DNA of 64,000 nucleotides from Mycolicibacter sp. MU0102 (GTDB lineage Bacteria > Actinomycetota > Actinomycetes > Mycobacteriales > Mycobacteriaceae): contig NZ_OY726398.1 in NCBI RefSeq assembly GCF_963378105.1, positions 1,736,001 through 1,800,000 of the forward strand, written 5' to 3'. Position 1 is the first letter of the stretch. Each line of letters starts with the position of its first letter. Shown here piece by piece: positions 45,616-54,968 of this stretch. The position numbers and the translations under genes are program-made. The notes under the pieces are model-generated. The model was not told the DNA's origin. It did no database searches and saw only the letters and a list, made by a program, of their open reading frames with translations.

Positions 45616-46290
45616 TTAAAGCCGGTTTGCCGCGTACGCCGCGCCCTCGTCCGCGATGCCGTCATAGGCGCCGGGTGCGTGCGCGGAGAAGTTCAGTCCC
45701 TCGGAGCAGACCGGGTCTTCAGGCGCACACAACTGGATGGTCTTGGCGGTGTATGCCGGGCCGATGGCCAAGGGTGGTTGACCGAGGAAATTCATCGCCC
45801 GGTCGTTCGGGGTTCCGAAGAGCACCACGGCGGCGACGTGGTCAGCCACTTCCGGGGGCATCGGCCGTGGTATGTCGACCCCTTCCACCCCGTCCGGGAT
45901 GACGCTGGCGGTCGAGAATCCCATCACCGCGGCGCCCTGCGAGAAGCCGCCGAGCACCATCTTGGTGGTGGGGCAATTCGCCGCCGTGGCCTCGATGTGG
46001 GCGGTGGCGTCACGGATGCCTTGAATGCCGGTCGGCCAGTCGTTGGTGGCCGGGTAGTCGATGGCGTAGACGTCCACCGGCCGCTCGGGCAGTCGGTTCC
46101 GTAGTGAGTTGACAAATGCTTGCCCGGTCTCGCCAAGGCCGACTTCCTCGCCAGTGCCTCTAGCAAACAAAACTTGGACATCTGGACAGGGGTCCGCGAA
46201 GGCAGCGGGAGGGGTGATGACGGTGCTGTGCAGCAGCCAAGTCAGGGCCAGAACAACACCGAGGGAGCGAAGGATCCGTCGTGGGTTCAC
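45616..46290 (-). CDS. Secreted cutinase-like esterase (second copy)
   Basis: 224-residue cutinase-family protein, paralogous to its downstream neighbour. The signal segment is RILRSLGVVLALTWLLHSTV with cleavage after AFA. Nucleophile elbow GGFSQGAAVM, catalytic Asp in APEDPVCSE and His in FSAHAPGAY are all present. VQVLFARGTGEEVGLGETGQ is the family opening. GTG 46290 is the start. As with other Culp proteins it probably cleaves esters at the cell surface; substrate unknown. Confidence 0.9.
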   Translation of the reverse strand: MNPRRILRSLGVVLALTWLLHSTVITPPAAFADPCPDVQVLFARGTGEEVGLGETGQAFVNSLRNRLPERPVDVYAIDYPATNDWPTGIQGIRDATAHIEATAANCPTTKMVLGGFSQGAAVMGFSTASVIPDGVEGVDIPRPMPPEVADHVAAVVLFGTPNDRAMNFLGQPPLAIGPAYTAKTIQLCAPEDPVCSEGLNFSAHAPGAYDGIADEGAAYAANRL

Positions 46291-46468
46291 CGGTACATGG
46301 TGGCATAAGAAGCGCCTCGTGTGCAGCAGACTCCCCAGGCAGTGAACATATTCGGTGGTTTCTGATCGACCGTCTGCGGCATGCTGAGTAACTCATATTG
46401 GGGATCTGAGTCGCAACTGAGATCGGTTCATTTACGGCCTCCGGTTACCGGGCGATGACCGTTGGGTG

Positions 46469-47710
46469 TCAGCGAGATGACCGCCGCAGATTGCCTTCCG
46501 AGCAAACTTTGGAGGCCCCCGCGACCGCGAGTGCGAGCAGTTGAATCCCCAGGACCGCCGCGATCAGCGCGCTGACCGACACGTCGTACAGCCAACCGGT
46601 GAGCACCCCGCCGGCCGCGGCCGCTGCGCCCAGTCCGGCGGCGAACGCCCCGTAGGCGCTGGCTCGGCGTCTCGGCGCCACCAAGTCGGCGACCACGGCA
46701 CGCAGCGTCGACTCCTGAATGCCCACCGCAGCACCCCACAGCAGCGCCCCGGCCACCGCCGCGGCGACGCTGCCGGCGAAGGCGGACACCACCACCGCAG
46801 CCGACAGGATCGGCAGCGCGAACAAGACCTTTGCGCCGAACCGGTCGTAGCACCACCCCGAGGCTAGGGCCGCCACCGCATCGGCGCCCATCGCTGCCGC
46901 GTACAGCACCGGGACCGCCGCGGCTGGCAGTAAACCATGCTTGACCAGGTGAAATGACACCAAACCGAAGGTCGTGAAACCGGTCATCGTGAGCGCGATG
47001 AACCCGCAGTACTGCCAGAACACTGCGGGCAGCCGCCCGACGTCGCCGCGTCCCGGGCGGGCTGGTACCGCGCCGGGCTCCTCGCGTTCAGAGCGCTCAT
47101 AGTCCAAGGGCTCGGGCACACGCAGGCGCAGCCACACGAGGAGCGCCAGCGTCGCGGCGCCGGGCAACGCCAGCACTCCCAGCGCCGGGGCGTAGTCCCC
47201 GCCGCTGAGCGCCAGCACCCCGGCGACCGTCAACGGACCGATCACCGCGCCGATCTGGTCGAGTGCCTCGTGCACGGCGAAGCCCCGGCCACGGCCGGTG
47301 ACACTGGTCGCGTGTGACAACAAGGTGTCCTTGGCGGGGCTGCGGACCGCCTTGCCGATCCGCTCGGCGATCACCAAGGCGCAGGCAACCCAGAGCGTGC
47401 CGGCAACACCGAGCAGTGGCACGGTGAGCACAGTGAGGGCGTATCCGGCAATCGTCCAGGCCCAGAAGCGCTGTGTCCGATCGGCGAGCGGCCCCGACAC
47501 CAGTCGCAGGCCCAGCGCGGCAGCCTCCCCGATTCCGGTCACAGTTCCGACCACCAGGCCGGTGGCGCCGAATGACGCCAGCAGCGGCCCGGTGATGGAA
47601 CGGGCGCCCTCATAGACGAAATCGGCCAGCAGACTGACGGTGCCGAACACGGTGACGAACCGCCAGGCGCTCAACGCCGGGCGGGAGGCACCGTGGCTCG
47701 GCGCTCGCAT
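46469..47710 (-). CDS. MFS transporter
   Basis: 413-residue major facilitator superfamily protein with about 12 hydrophobic segments. The loop between helices 2 and 3 (VSGPLADRTQRFW) and RIGKAVRSPAKDTLLSHAT resemble the motif A and antiporter-type signatures of MFS efflux pumps. The central cytoplasmic loop (about residues 200-225) is charged. ATG 47710 was chosen. No substrate or regulator is evident; the next gene (47862) is divergent. Confidence 0.85.
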   Translation of the reverse strand: MRAPSHGASRPALSAWRFVTVFGTVSLLADFVYEGARSITGPLLASFGATGLVVGTVTGIGEAAALGLRLVSGPLADRTQRFWAWTIAGYALTVLTVPLLGVAGTLWVACALVIAERIGKAVRSPAKDTLLSHATSVTGRGRGFAVHEALDQIGAVIGPLTVAGVLALSGGDYAPALGVLALPGAATLALLVWLRLRVPEPLDYERSEREEPGAVPARPGRGDVGRLPAVFWQYCGFIALTMTGFTTFGLVSFHLVKHGLLPAAAVPVLYAAAMGADAVAALASGWCYDRFGAKVLFALPILSAAVVVSAFAGSVAAAVAGALLWGAAVGIQESTLRAVVADLVAPRRRASAYGAFAAGLGAAAAAGGVLTGWLYDVSVSALIAAVLGIQLLALAVAGASKVCSEGNLRRSSR

Positions 47711-47861
47711 GCGATCAGATGCTAGACGTCTGCGGCAGCCCTCGGCGTGACTTCTCCGGCGCACCAACGGCGCTGCAATGCGGGGTATATCGAACATCCG
47801 TCGGTAAAATTACGTAGACCGGTGTGCTCTGACCGCCGGATGACACCGTGGATGGGACAGC

Positions 47862-49394
47862 ATGGCGCAAGAGACAGGCCCCGCGTTGGGGATGTCCGTC
47901 GGGGCAACCACATTGGCGGCGGTCACCGCCGATCGCGCGATCACCCGTCGGCCCGTGCTGACGCTGTTCCGGGATCGGCCATCCCAAATCGGCATGCCCT
48001 CGGAGAACTCCGCAGTGAGTTCGGAATTGCGCGACCGCGGCCTCGTAGTCACCGATTTCGTGGATCGCGTCGGCGGCGGCGGCCCGGTGGTGGCGAGCGA
48101 CGGATCTACCCACCGTCCCGAGCAACTGCTCGCAGATGGCCTGCATGCCTTGGCGTACGCGGTGACCGAGGGCCGTCCGATCCCGCCGGCGGTAGCGGTC
48201 ACCTATCCCGCGCACTGGTCACGCGACGCGGTCGGCGCGCTGCGAACCGCGCTGGGGCGGGTTTCGGAGTGGGCGCAGCATCCGGTGTCGCTGATCTCCG
48301 ACACGACGGCAGCTTTGACTGCGCTGCAAGCGAATCCCGGCCTACCTGACCACGGGATCATCGCGGTGTGTGACTTCGGGGGAAGCGGAACCAACGTCAC
48401 CCTCGTCGACGCGGAACGCGGATTCGAACCGGTCGGCGCCACCCGGCGCAGCACGGTCTTTTCCGGCGATGTGATCGACCAGGCGCTGCTGGATCACGTG
48501 GTTGCCGATCTGGGCGGCAACGGCGACGGGCCTCCGACAGTGGGGTCGCTGACCCGGCTGCGCAGCCAGTGCCGTGATGCCAAGGAACAGCTGTCGTCTG
48601 AGACGGTGGCCGAACTCGCGGGATTTCACGGCGGGGTATGGCTGACCCGGGTAGAACTCGACGAGGCTCTGCGCCAGCCGCTCGAGGGCTTTTACACCGT
48701 CTTGCAGAACACCTTGGACGACAACGAGATCGTTCCCGATGCGCTGTCGGCAATCGTGTCGGTCGGCGGCGGGGCGAACATGCCGACGGTCACGACCGGT
48801 CTGTCGCAACGCTTCGGGGTCGCCGTAATCAGCTCGCCACGACCACAGTTGACGGCGGCCATCGGCGCCGCGTTGAGCGTTGCCGGCAATGTGGTGGCCA
48901 TCCCGAAGAAGGCACCGCCGCCGGTAGCGCCGCCGCAGTTCCCGGAGGCGCCGGCGCCAGAGTACGTTCCGCCACCGGTGCCCGAGAGCGTCCCGGATGC
49001 GGGGCTGCAACCGTTGGTGACGCCACCACCGCCGGCGCGCCCGGCACCCGCTGCGCCGCGCCAGCCCGCCGTACCGGAACCCGAGGAGATCGGCGGCCAG
49101 GGCCAGGGCGGCGTGGAGTGGTATCGGCGGCCGGTCCCGGTGGTGATCTTGGCAGCGCTGGTCGCGATGTTGCTGGGCACGGTTGCCGTGCTGGTGCTGC
49201 GGCACGCCGCGGACACCGGGCCCGGCCCCAGCGAGCTGACGCCGGTGTCGTCGACGACAACCACCACCTCACCGTCACCTACGTTCGAGCCGCCCCCGGC
49301 GTTCGCGCCCAGCCCCGAACCCATTTCGCCGAGCCTGCCCGAGATTCCCGAGAGCTCGGCGCCGGAATCCACTGAGAGTCCCGTCAGCCCCTAG
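47862..49394 (+). CDS. Membrane-anchored Hsp70/DnaK-like ATPase-fold protein (Rv0312-like)
   Basis: 510-residue protein. The N-terminal ~345 residues follow the actin/Hsp70 ATPase fold: LGMSVGATTLAAVTAD, TYPAHWSRDAVGALR, IAVCDFGGSGTNVTLVD (phosphate 2 loop) and IVSVGGGANMPTV. There is no Hsp70 substrate-binding domain; a Pro-rich linker (about 350-415), one transmembrane helix (about 425-447) and a Ser/Pro/Thr-rich outer tail follow. The architecture and opening resemble M. tuberculosis Rv0312 as I recall it. Role unknown, perhaps envelope-linked. Its TAG stop shares the palindromic CTAG with the convergent methyltransferase gene. Confidence 0.8.
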   Translation: MAQETGPALGMSVGATTLAAVTADRAITRRPVLTLFRDRPSQIGMPSENSAVSSELRDRGLVVTDFVDRVGGGGPVVASDGSTHRPEQLLADGLHALAYAVTEGRPIPPAVAVTYPAHWSRDAVGALRTALGRVSEWAQHPVSLISDTTAALTALQANPGLPDHGIIAVCDFGGSGTNVTLVDAERGFEPVGATRRSTVFSGDVIDQALLDHVVADLGGNGDGPPTVGSLTRLRSQCRDAKEQLSSETVAELAGFHGGVWLTRVELDEALRQPLEGFYTVLQNTLDDNEIVPDALSAIVSVGGGANMPTVTTGLSQRFGVAVISSPRPQLTAAIGAALSVAGNVVAIPKKAPPPVAPPQFPEAPAPEYVPPPVPESVPDAGLQPLVTPPPPARPAPAAPRQPAVPEPEEIGGQGQGGVEWYRRPVPVVILAALVAMLLGTVAVLVLRHAADTGPGPSELTPVSSTTTTTSPSPTFEPPPAFAPSPEPISPSLPEIPESSAPESTESPVSP

Positions 49395-50467
49395 CGCTGC
49401 TTGGTAAGAACGATCAGCGCGAGTGGAATCTGCACCTGCTGGGGGTTACTCGCGAGCCGGGCGGCGACGCCGGCTTCCAGGTGACGTACGAAGTCGGCTG
49501 CGCGCGGATCGTCGGTGCCGCCGGCCAATGCGGAGGCCAGCGTGGGGAAGATGGCGGCGCTGACGAAGGCGGCCCAATGGGTGCCGAGGGCGACCGCATC
49601 GCCGTCGAGCAGGTATCGGTCCCAGAACCGGTCCTCGGCGTCGAACACCTCCAGCCGTTCGATCGTCAGCGACTCGAACCGCCCCGCGGGGGCGAATGGC
49701 GCACGAAATTCCTTCTCACTGCGGCCCAGCACCGGAATCGACATGCGGGCCACCTCATCCCGAGTCAGTGCGCCGTCGCGCACCTGCTCGTCAAGAACCG
49801 CGACGATCGCATCGAGCAGCGGCCGGTAGCCCGATCGGCCGGCAGCGTCGACGGCGGCGGTCAACACCAGCAGCTTGCCGCCCGGACTCAACTCCCGGCC
49901 TCGGAACGCCACGAAGTCATGCCAATCCTGGGCGGCCTGGCGGGTGTAGGCGCGCCGCGCGGTGTCGTCGTCACTGTGCTCGACATGGACGTGGTCGGAG
50001 AACTCGGGCAGCACCCCGGCGGGCCGGCGCAGCCACATGGTCGACCAGGACGTCCAGCCCAGGTTGACGCTCTGCGAGGGCAGGATCTGGCTGTAGAACG
50101 ACCGACCTATCGCCGAGGGGAAGCTGGCGGTGTCCTTGCGGGCGTAGCTGTCGGGATCGTTAGCCAGCGTGGTGAACAGCGCGGTGAAGTCGTTGTCCGG
50201 CAGATCGGTATGGACAACTAACACAGCATGGTCGGTCCGGGTTCGCTTTCGGAACGCCGCGATGGCGGCCCCGATCGGAAGCAGTGAGTTGTAGCCGGTG
50301 GCGGCGCCATAGTCGGCGACGACGATCGGCCGCGGCGCGGCGGGCAGCGGAACCGTCGCCGCGAGCTGTTCGAAAACACCGGTCGCATGGGCCAGTCCGG
50401 CCGCCTGCAACCGGCTCGAAGGAGCGCCGCCGGACTCGGGGCGGACCACGATGCTCGACTCTGGCAT
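49391..50467 (-). CDS. SABATH-type SAM-dependent carboxyl methyltransferase-like protein
   Basis: 358-residue protein resembling plant-like SABATH methyltransferases: VVADYGAATGYNSLLPIGAAI is the SAM motif and GRELSPGGKLLVLTAAVD the later conserved strand; the SFYSQILPSQSVNLGWTSWSTMWL segment matches the SFYxxxxPxxSxxLxxSxxxLxWL hallmark. It should O-methylate small carboxylic acids. ATG 50467 was chosen over upstream starts, which would lengthen it without homology and crowd the divergent gene at 50551. It overlaps the convergent Hsp70-like gene by 4 bases. Confidence 0.8.
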   Translation of the reverse strand: MPESSIVVRPESGGAPSSRLQAAGLAHATGVFEQLAATVPLPAAPRPIVVADYGAATGYNSLLPIGAAIAAFRKRTRTDHAVLVVHTDLPDNDFTALFTTLANDPDSYARKDTASFPSAIGRSFYSQILPSQSVNLGWTSWSTMWLRRPAGVLPEFSDHVHVEHSDDDTARRAYTRQAAQDWHDFVAFRGRELSPGGKLLVLTAAVDAAGRSGYRPLLDAIVAVLDEQVRDGALTRDEVARMSIPVLGRSEKEFRAPFAPAGRFESLTIERLEVFDAEDRFWDRYLLDGDAVALGTHWAAFVSAAIFPTLASALAGGTDDPRAADFVRHLEAGVAARLASNPQQVQIPLALIVLTKQR

Positions 50468-50550
50468 GGCACCTCCGACCCCGGCGAAACCGTCATCGAT
50501 ATCCACCACTGACGGTAGCGGCATCGGCGATCCGTGGCACACTTCCGTAA

Positions 50551-51267
50551 GTGGGCGCACAGCGGGCGATCGGACGCATTCCGACCGTGGTGGCGGCCGG
50601 CCTGATGACCATTGGGGTGATCGGCTTCGTGGTTGCGCTGATTCTCAACGTCTTTGTGCTGGACCGCTACGACGCCTACGGCGAAGTGCCGATTCCGGGC
50701 TCGGGCAGGGTGCATCTGCCGGCGGGCGAGGTGACGGTGAATCTGCACACTCGGGTCATCTCAAGTCCCACCGGCGGCGGACTGCCGGTCCCACCGATCA
50801 GCGTGACGGTGACACCACCGGACGGCGTGCCCGATCCGGAGTTCGAGGAAAGCGTTGGGATGACCACCACGGTCAACAACGACAGCCGGCGGCGGCTGTG
50901 GCGGATATCCGTGGCCGAGGCCGGCGACTACCAGATCGTCACCGACGGGCAGGTCGGGGCCTATATCGCTCCTCGGCTGGCCTTCGGCAAGCCCGCCGGC
51001 CACTCGACGCTGCTGTGGGTGTTTCCGGTGATCTTCGTTCTGGGGCTCGTGGATCTGATCGCAGGCCGGCTGTTGGCCGCGCGCCGTCGCCGCCCGTCGG
51101 TGGAGACGGTCGACACGGGAACGGACTTCAGCCACGAGCGATTCGTTCCCCAGGGCGAAGGAATTCGGATCGAGCAGCTCAAAACGATAACGGCGCTGCG
51201 TGATTCGGGAGCGTTGACCGAGCAGGAGTTCGCCGAAGAGAAGCGGCGAATCCTGCGCGGGCACTGA
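50551..51267 (+). CDS. Two-helix membrane protein with C-terminal SHOCT domain
   Basis: 238-residue membrane protein. Transmembrane helices at about residues 12-37 and 150-172 flank a 110-residue extracytoplasmic beta-rich part; the C-terminal 30 residues (IEQLKTITALRDSGALTEQEFAEEKRRIL) are a SHOCT oligomerisation motif. No enzymatic motif is seen. GTG 50551 is the start. It is divergent from the SABATH gene and followed by tandem decamers and a hairpin (51271-51315). Function unknown. Confidence 0.75.
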   Translation: MGAQRAIGRIPTVVAAGLMTIGVIGFVVALILNVFVLDRYDAYGEVPIPGSGRVHLPAGEVTVNLHTRVISSPTGGGLPVPPISVTVTPPDGVPDPEFEESVGMTTTVNNDSRRRLWRISVAEAGDYQIVTDGQVGAYIAPRLAFGKPAGHSTLLWVFPVIFVLGLVDLIAGRLLAARRRRPSVETVDTGTDFSHERFVPQGEGIRIEQLKTITALRDSGALTEQEFAEEKRRILRGH

Positions 51268-51270
51268 CGT

Positions 51271-51315
51271 CAGTGGCGCTTAGTGGCGCTCAGTGGCCCA
51301 GTTGGATTGGCCACT
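51271..51315 (+). repeat. Three tandem decamers with overlapping hairpin
   Basis: CAGTGGCGCT, TAGTGGCGCT and CAGTGGCCCA run head to tail at 51271-51300. AGTGGCC in the last unit (51292-51298) pairs with GGCCACT at 51309-51315, and the hairpin is followed by TCCTCCTC. It probably acts as the terminator of the SHOCT gene. Confidence 0.5.
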
Positions 51316-51346
51316 TCCTCCTCGCGCTCGTTCCTCGCGCGCATCG

Positions 51347-51979
51347 TCAGTGGCCGCGCGCCACCCACTCGTCGTAATGGACCAACTCGTCACCGATACG
51401 CGTGCTGTCACCGTGCCCGGTGTAGACGACAGTGTCGGCCGGCAGTTCGCCGAGCCGCCCGGAGATCGACGCCAAGATCGTCGGGAAGTCGGAGAACGAG
51501 CGGCCGGTCGCTCCCGGGCCGCCGCAGAACAGGGTGTCACCGCTGAACACCGCGCCCAGGTCCGGTGCATGCCAGCACACCGAGCCCGGCGAGTGGCCTG
51601 GGGTGTGCAGCGCCCGCAGTTCCAAGCCCCCAACGGCGAGGGTGTCGCCGTCGGCCACAGCCCGAAAGTCGCTGTCCGGGTGCGTCATCTGCCACAGCAT
51701 GTCGTCGCCGGGGTGCAGCAGCACCGGTGCGTCGAGTGCTCGACCCAGCTCCGGTGCCACCGTGATGTGGTCGTTGTGGCCGTGCGTGCACACCACCGCC
51801 ACCACGTTGCGTCCGCCGACGGCTTCGATGATCGGGGCGGCGTCGTGGGCTGCGTCGAAGACCACCACATCGGAATCGTCACCGACGAGCCAGATGTTGT
51901 TGTCGACTTCCCAACTGCCGCCGTCGAGTTCGAATGTGCCGTGGGTGATGACCCGCTGAATCGGACTGCCGGAGGTCAT
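51347..51979 (-). CDS. Metallo-beta-lactamase-fold hydrolase linked to mscR (Rv2260-like)
   Basis: 210-residue MBL-fold hydrolase. The metal motif HGHNDH (about residues 66-71) and later metal-ligand segments ([22 protein letters not shown]) are complete, as in glyoxalase II-like thioester hydrolases. Its start overlaps the mscR stop (ATGA), so the two are coupled. In M. tuberculosis Rv2260 follows mscR; the likely job is hydrolysis of S-formylmycothiol made by MscR to formate and mycothiol (inference from context). ATG 51979 was chosen. Confidence 0.85.
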   Translation of the reverse strand: MTSGSPIQRVITHGTFELDGGSWEVDNNIWLVGDDSDVVVFDAAHDAAPIIEAVGGRNVVAVVCTHGHNDHITVAPELGRALDAPVLLHPGDDMLWQMTHPDSDFRAVADGDTLAVGGLELRALHTPGHSPGSVCWHAPDLGAVFSGDTLFCGGPGATGRSFSDFPTILASISGRLGELPADTVVYTGHGDSTRIGDELVHYDEWVARGH

Positions 51980-53061
51980 AGCACCACGACCGACCGCAGC
52001 ACCTCGCCACCGTGCATGCGCCCGAACGCCTTCTCGACATCGTCCAGCCCGATGCGTTCGGAGACGAACTTGTCCAGCGGAAGCCGGCCCTGCAGATAGA
52101 GACTGATCAGGGTGGGGAAGTCGCGCTCGGGCAGGCAGTCGCCGTACCACGAGGACTTCAGTGCGCCGCCGCGGGAGAAGAAGTCGATCAGCGGCATCTC
52201 CAGCTGCATGTCCGGGGTCGGAACTCCCACCAGCACAACGGTTCCGGCCAGGTCGCGTGCGTAGAACGCCTGCTTCCAGGTCTCCGGGCGCCCGACGGCG
52301 TCGATCACCACATCGGCGCCGAAACCGTCGGTGAGATCCTGAATGGTCTCGACCGGGTCGAGCTCGCGGGCGTTGATGGTGTGCGTGGCGCCGAATTCGC
52401 GCGCCCAGTTCAGCTTGGTGTTGTCGGTGTCGACGGCGATGATGCGCCGGGCGCCCACCAGGGCCGCCCCGGCGATCGCGGCGTCGCCCACCCCGCCGCA
52501 CCCGATCACCGCGACGGTGTCATCGCGGGTGACGCCGCCGGTGTTGATCGCGGCGCCCAGACCGGCCATCACGCCACAGCCCAACAGCCCGGCTACCGCG
52601 GGGTCAGCGCTCGGATCCACTTTGGTGCACTGCCCTTCGTGCACCAGCGTTTTGTCCGCGAACGCCCCGATGCCCAGCGCCGGGGTGAGCTCGGTTCCGT
52701 CGGTCAGGGTCATTGGAACCGAGGCGTTGAACGTGTCGAAGCACAGGTGCGGGCGACCGCGCTTGCAGGCCCGGCACTGTCCGCACACCGCACGCCAGTT
52801 CAGGATCACGAAGTCGCCGGGCGCTACCGCGGTGACCGCCGACCCCACCGACTCGACCGTGCCGGAGGCCTCGTGGCCCAGCAGGAAGGGGTAGCTGTCA
52901 TTGATACCGCCGTCACGGTAGGTCAGGTCGGTGTGGCATACCCCGCAGGCGGTGATGGCGACGACGACGTCGTTGGCACCGGGTTCGGGAATGACGATGT
53001 CGGTCAACTCGACCGGCTTGCCCTTTTCGCGGGAGATCACCCCGCGCACTGTCTGACTCAT
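51976..53061 (-). CDS. mscR: Mycothiol-dependent formaldehyde dehydrogenase / S-nitrosomycothiol reductase
   Basis: 361-residue zinc-dependent medium-chain dehydrogenase. Catalytic zinc ligands ACGVCHTDL and [12 protein letters not shown], structural zinc [15 protein letters not shown] (about residues 94-107), and NAD motif [12 protein letters not shown] (about 190). The sequence fits MscR (AdhE2), which oxidises S-hydroxymethyl-mycothiol and reduces S-nitroso-mycothiol. Mycothiol is the actinobacterial thiol, consistent with the host group. It is upstream of, and overlaps, the MBL hydrolase. ATG 53061 was chosen. Confidence 0.88.
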   Translation of the reverse strand: MSQTVRGVISREKGKPVELTDIVIPEPGANDVVVAITACGVCHTDLTYRDGGINDSYPFLLGHEASGTVESVGSAVTAVAPGDFVILNWRAVCGQCRACKRGRPHLCFDTFNASVPMTLTDGTELTPALGIGAFADKTLVHEGQCTKVDPSADPAVAGLLGCGVMAGLGAAINTGGVTRDDTVAVIGCGGVGDAAIAGAALVGARRIIAVDTDNTKLNWAREFGATHTINARELDPVETIQDLTDGFGADVVIDAVGRPETWKQAFYARDLAGTVVLVGVPTPDMQLEMPLIDFFSRGGALKSSWYGDCLPERDFPTLISLYLQGRLPLDKFVSERIGLDDVEKAFGRMHGGEVLRSVVVL

Positions 53062-53070
53062 GGGGTCACC

Positions 53071-54876
53071 TTATGTTGCCGGTGTGGCGTCCGGAGCGCT
53101 GGCTTGCGTGGCCGGCACGCCCGGGGCAGGGGTGCGGGTGTCGGCACGCAGGAAGCTCCCGGTGCGTTGCGTCCCGAGCACGCTGGTGGGCTGACCGTCG
53201 AGGACCACCGCTTCCCCGGAGATGAACACGGCGTTGACGGCTTCGTCGTTGCGGTTGACCATGCGTGACATCCCGCCGTACGAGTCGAAGGACTCTTCGG
53301 CGTAGGCGTCGAGGGTGTCGTCGAGGTGCGTGGGGTCGATGACCACCACGTCGGCGCGGTCACCGACGCGCAGGTGACCGGCGTCGACCCGGTACCAGTC
53401 GGCGAGTTCACCGGTCAGCCGGTGCACCGCCTGCTCGACCGACAAAAACGCCTGCCCGGACTGCTGTGCGTCCAGGACGTGGCGCAGCAACCGCAGGCCC
53501 ATGTTGTAGAACGCCATATTGCGCAGGTGCGCGCCCGCGTCCGAGAAACCCATCTGGATGCCGGGTTCGGCAGCGAGTGTCTTGAGCACCTCTGGCCGGT
53601 CGTTGGAGATCGTGGTGTGCCAGCGCAGGGCGGTCCCGTGCTCGAGGACGAGATCGAGGAAGGCATCGACGGGATGCACTCCGCCGCGCTCGATTCCGAC
53701 CTGCCCGAAGGACTTTCCGATCACCGAGGCGTCCGGGCATGCGACGATCTCGGCGTCGAAGAAGTCGCGGTGCCAGACCCGCGGTCCGTACTTGTTTTCG
53801 TAGTCCTTGCGGAAGCGTCGCCGGTAAGCCTCGTCCCGCATCAACTCGTCCCGCTCGAGGGACTCCCGCAGATGCAGTGCCTCGGCGCCGGAGCCGAATT
53901 CTTCGAAGATCACCAGATCGATGCCGTCGGCGTACACCTCGAACGGCACCGGCAGGTGCTGCCAGCGGAAATTAGCGCCCAGCTTATTGAGCAGGCGCGA
54001 AGTCTTGATGATGGTCGGAATCGCCAGACGGTTGCTCTTGACGTCGGCGGCGGCCAGCAGAGTGGTTTTGAGCGGCCGGCGGAATATCCCCAGGGCCTGG
54101 GCCAGCTGAGACATCACATCGAACGGGTTCTTGACGTCCGGGCCGGCCTGCAGAATCCGTCCGCTGCGGCGCAGCTTCGACTTGAGCCGGCGCAATTCCT
54201 TGGGCTTGGCGTATGTCGACGGCAGCGTCCGCGAGCGGCAGACCTCGCCGTCCATCTTGTCGAAAAGCAGCTGCTGGGAAGACATTCCGACGAACCCCGC
54301 CTGCAATGCCTCGTCCAACATCTGTTCCATGCGGGCCTGCTCGGCCGCTGTGGGCCGCTCATCGGAGCGGGTGGCGCGGTCCAATCCCATGGTCGCGGCG
54401 CGCATGTCGGAATGTCCGATGAGCGCCGTCACGTTGGGGCCCAGCGGCAGTTTCTCCAGGCTGGCGATGTAGTCCTCGCAACTCGACCAGGTCTTGTGCG
54501 CATCGATGGTGTCGACCACGTACTGACGCGGGATGGCCTCCACCCGGCCGAACAGGTCGCCGGCATCCTGGCCGTCGACGTGGATGGTGGACAGCGAGCA
54601 CGAGCCCACCAGCACCGCGGTCACGCCGTGCCGCACCGATTCCGACAGTGAAGGTGCCAGGAGGATCTCGACGTCGTAGTGAGTGTGGATGTCGAGCAGC
54701 CCGGGCATCACCCATTTGCCTGCCGCGTCGATCACCCGGCCGCAGCCCGACTCGTCGAGTGGTTCGGCCGAGATGGCGGCGACGTGTCCGCCGCGGATAC
54801 CGATATTGCGGATCGCCGACGGCGCCCCGGTGCCGTCGAACCACCGACCGCCACGGATCACGGTGTCAAAGCTCAC
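53071..54876 (-). CDS. D-aminoacylase/N-acyl-amino-acid deacylase-like amidohydrolase
   Basis: 601-residue amidohydrolase-superfamily protein. FDTVIRGGRWFDGTGAPS, VMPGLLDIHTHYDVEILLAPSL (metal HxH) and the C-terminal GFSDAGAHLRNMAF (metal Asp) and GDRADVVVIDP are typical of N-acyl-D-amino-acid deacylases; the internal insertions are long. Zinc-dependent amide hydrolysis is expected, substrate unknown. GTG 54876 follows AAAGGAAT. It is divergent from a VirS-like AraC gene, 92 bases away, a likely regulator. It lies 9 bases upstream of mscR and may share its transcript. Confidence 0.82.
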   Translation of the reverse strand: MSFDTVIRGGRWFDGTGAPSAIRNIGIRGGHVAAISAEPLDESGCGRVIDAAGKWVMPGLLDIHTHYDVEILLAPSLSESVRHGVTAVLVGSCSLSTIHVDGQDAGDLFGRVEAIPRQYVVDTIDAHKTWSSCEDYIASLEKLPLGPNVTALIGHSDMRAATMGLDRATRSDERPTAAEQARMEQMLDEALQAGFVGMSSQQLLFDKMDGEVCRSRTLPSTYAKPKELRRLKSKLRRSGRILQAGPDVKNPFDVMSQLAQALGIFRRPLKTTLLAAADVKSNRLAIPTIIKTSRLLNKLGANFRWQHLPVPFEVYADGIDLVIFEEFGSGAEALHLRESLERDELMRDEAYRRRFRKDYENKYGPRVWHRDFFDAEIVACPDASVIGKSFGQVGIERGGVHPVDAFLDLVLEHGTALRWHTTISNDRPEVLKTLAAEPGIQMGFSDAGAHLRNMAFYNMGLRLLRHVLDAQQSGQAFLSVEQAVHRLTGELADWYRVDAGHLRVGDRADVVVIDPTHLDDTLDAYAEESFDSYGGMSRMVNRNDEAVNAVFISGEAVVLDGQPTSVLGTQRTGSFLRADTRTPAPGVPATQASAPDATPAT

Positions 54877-54932
54877 GGGTATTCCTTTCCGCCGAATGCC
54901 GTTCCAGCATGGCTCGCAAGACGGGTGAAGTC

Positions 54933-54961
54933 TTGACATCTGCGGACATTTCTTTGATATT
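54933..54961 (+). promoter_or_regulatory. SigA-type promoter giving a leaderless AraC start
   Basis: TTGACA (54933-54938), 17-bp spacer, GATATT (54956-54961), then 7 bases (TGCGGAC) before ATG 54969. Transcription should start at or next to the ATG, so the mRNA is probably leaderless. The spacer and downstream bases hold a near-direct repeat of TGCGGACAT (54941-54949 and 54962-54970), possibly a regulator site. Confidence 0.65.
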
Positions 54962-54968
54962 TGCGGAC

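Noticed and set aside
52000..52501. N-terminal extension of the MBL hydrolase frame into mscR
   Set aside because: Arg/Gly-rich shadow of mscR; the ATGA overlap at 51976-51979 gives the true start.
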